This document shows, piece after piece, positions 12,415-12,726 of a stretch of 12,726 nt of DNA (position 1 is its first letter; each line of letters begins with the position of its first letter). The translations under genes were made by a program, and so were the position numbers. Below the pieces are notes generated by a model. That model was given only the letters and a program-made list of their open reading frames with translations, ran no database searches and was not told the DNA's origin. Origin of the DNA: Methanosarcinaceae archaeon UBA470 (lineage in GTDB: Archaea > Halobacteriota > Methanosarcinia > Methanosarcinales > Methanosarcinaceae); assembly GCA_002508425.1 (NCBI GenBank), contig DAKU01000073.1, positions 1-12,726 on the forward strand, in the 5' to 3' direction.

Positions 12415-12726
12415 TCACTCCTCTTCATCACCTCTGTAAACCATTGTTCCTATGCCCGTATTGGTGAATAGCTCCAGCAGGATTGAGTGAGATACGCTTC
12501 CATCTATTATATGCACTCTTTGCACACCACTTTCTACTGCGGTCACCGCACCTCTTAACTTAGGGACCATACCACCTGAAATAATACCTTCTTTCACCAG
12601 TTTCTCCACATCTTCTAGTTTCACTCTGGAAATGCGGGAAGATTTATCTTCGATATCCCTCAGGATTCCAGGTACGTCTGTCATGAGAATAAGTTTATGG
12701 GCTTTCAATGCTGCAGCGATGTCTCC
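12415..12726 (-). CDS. argB: Acetylglutamate kinase, C-terminal part (ArgB)
   Basis: The last 103 codons of a gene that continues beyond the right edge; the frame is open to base 12726. ArgB phosphorylates N-acetylglutamate, the second step of arginine synthesis. The visible part has GDIAAALKAHKLILMTDVPGIL, the nucleotide-binding strand region of amino-acid kinases (split here by the window's own reading), then GIISGGMVPKLRGAVTAVESG, in which the Lys of GGMVPKL is a conserved phosphate-stabilising residue. It continues with RVHIIDGSVSHSILLELFTNTGIGT, the family C-terminus, and ends in a short acidic tail. It converges on raSEA with four bases between the stops, leaving no room for a separate terminator. 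The true start is outside the window. Confidence 0.96.
   Translation of the reverse strand, partial: GDIAAALKAHKLILMTDVPGILRDIEDKSSRISRVKLEDVEKLVKEGIISGGMVPKLRGAVTAVESGVQRVHIIDGSVSHSILLELFTNTGIGTMVYRGDEEE

Noticed and set aside
1..12726. CRISPR array, toxin-antitoxin pair, insertion sequence or prophage remnant
   Set aside because: No regularly spaced repeats, transposase motifs, terminal inverted repeats or toxin-like pairs were found; gene content is housekeeping throughout.

Overview
The window looks like chromosome of a methanogenic euryarchaeon, most likely in the family Methanosarcinaceae (relatives of Methanolobus, Methanococcoides or Methanosarcina). This is inferred from gene content, not from a database search. 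The supporting genes are ribosomal protein S17e, a two-subunit aspartate transcarbamylase (pyrB with regulatory pyrI), a stand-alone ATP-pyrophosphatase subunit of GMP synthase, the archaeosine radical-SAM protein RaSEA, an archaeal type IV prepilin/prearchaellin peptidase, a fused hexulose-phosphate synthase/RraA-like protein, and a bacterial-type RecQ. TATA-like boxes, T-run terminators and ATGA overlaps fit archaeal organisation. Most of the window is housekeeping. There are no CRISPR arrays, tRNAs, insertion sequences or recognisable defence genes.

Layout from left to right: the 3' end of a membrane acyltransferase-like gene (1-264, +) meets dinB (285-1367, -) across a small hairpin. A small membrane protein (1506-1793, +) comes next. 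Then follows a lysine-pathway operon, rps17e-dapA-dapB (1966-3845, +), in which dapA and dapB overlap by ATGA. It converges on pyrB-pyrI (-, also overlapping by ATGA). Upstream of pyrB on the same strand lies a DUF5788-like gene (5386-5856, -). This gene diverges from the hps-rraA fusion (5954-7234, +), which is followed one base later by the A24 peptidase (7236-8003, +).

A 42-codon gene (8056-8184, +) fits in the gap before recQ (8203-10269, -). recQ diverges from guaA (10455-11369, +), which abuts raSEA (11370-12410, +). The window closes with the 3' part of argB (12415-12726, -).

Functionally the window covers nucleotide synthesis (PyrB/PyrI, GuaA and the pentose-supplying Hps domain), amino-acid synthesis (DapA/DapB, ArgB), tRNA modification (RaSEA), DNA repair (DinB, RecQ) and processing of surface-filament subunits.

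Two points most deserve a second look. The hps-rraA gene has no ATG, GTG or TTG start compatible with its conserved N-terminus, and only an ATT sits at the expected place behind a very strong Shine-Dalgarno sequence. The 42-residue His/Arg-rich protein has a TTG start and a hairpin that covers its ribosome binding site.
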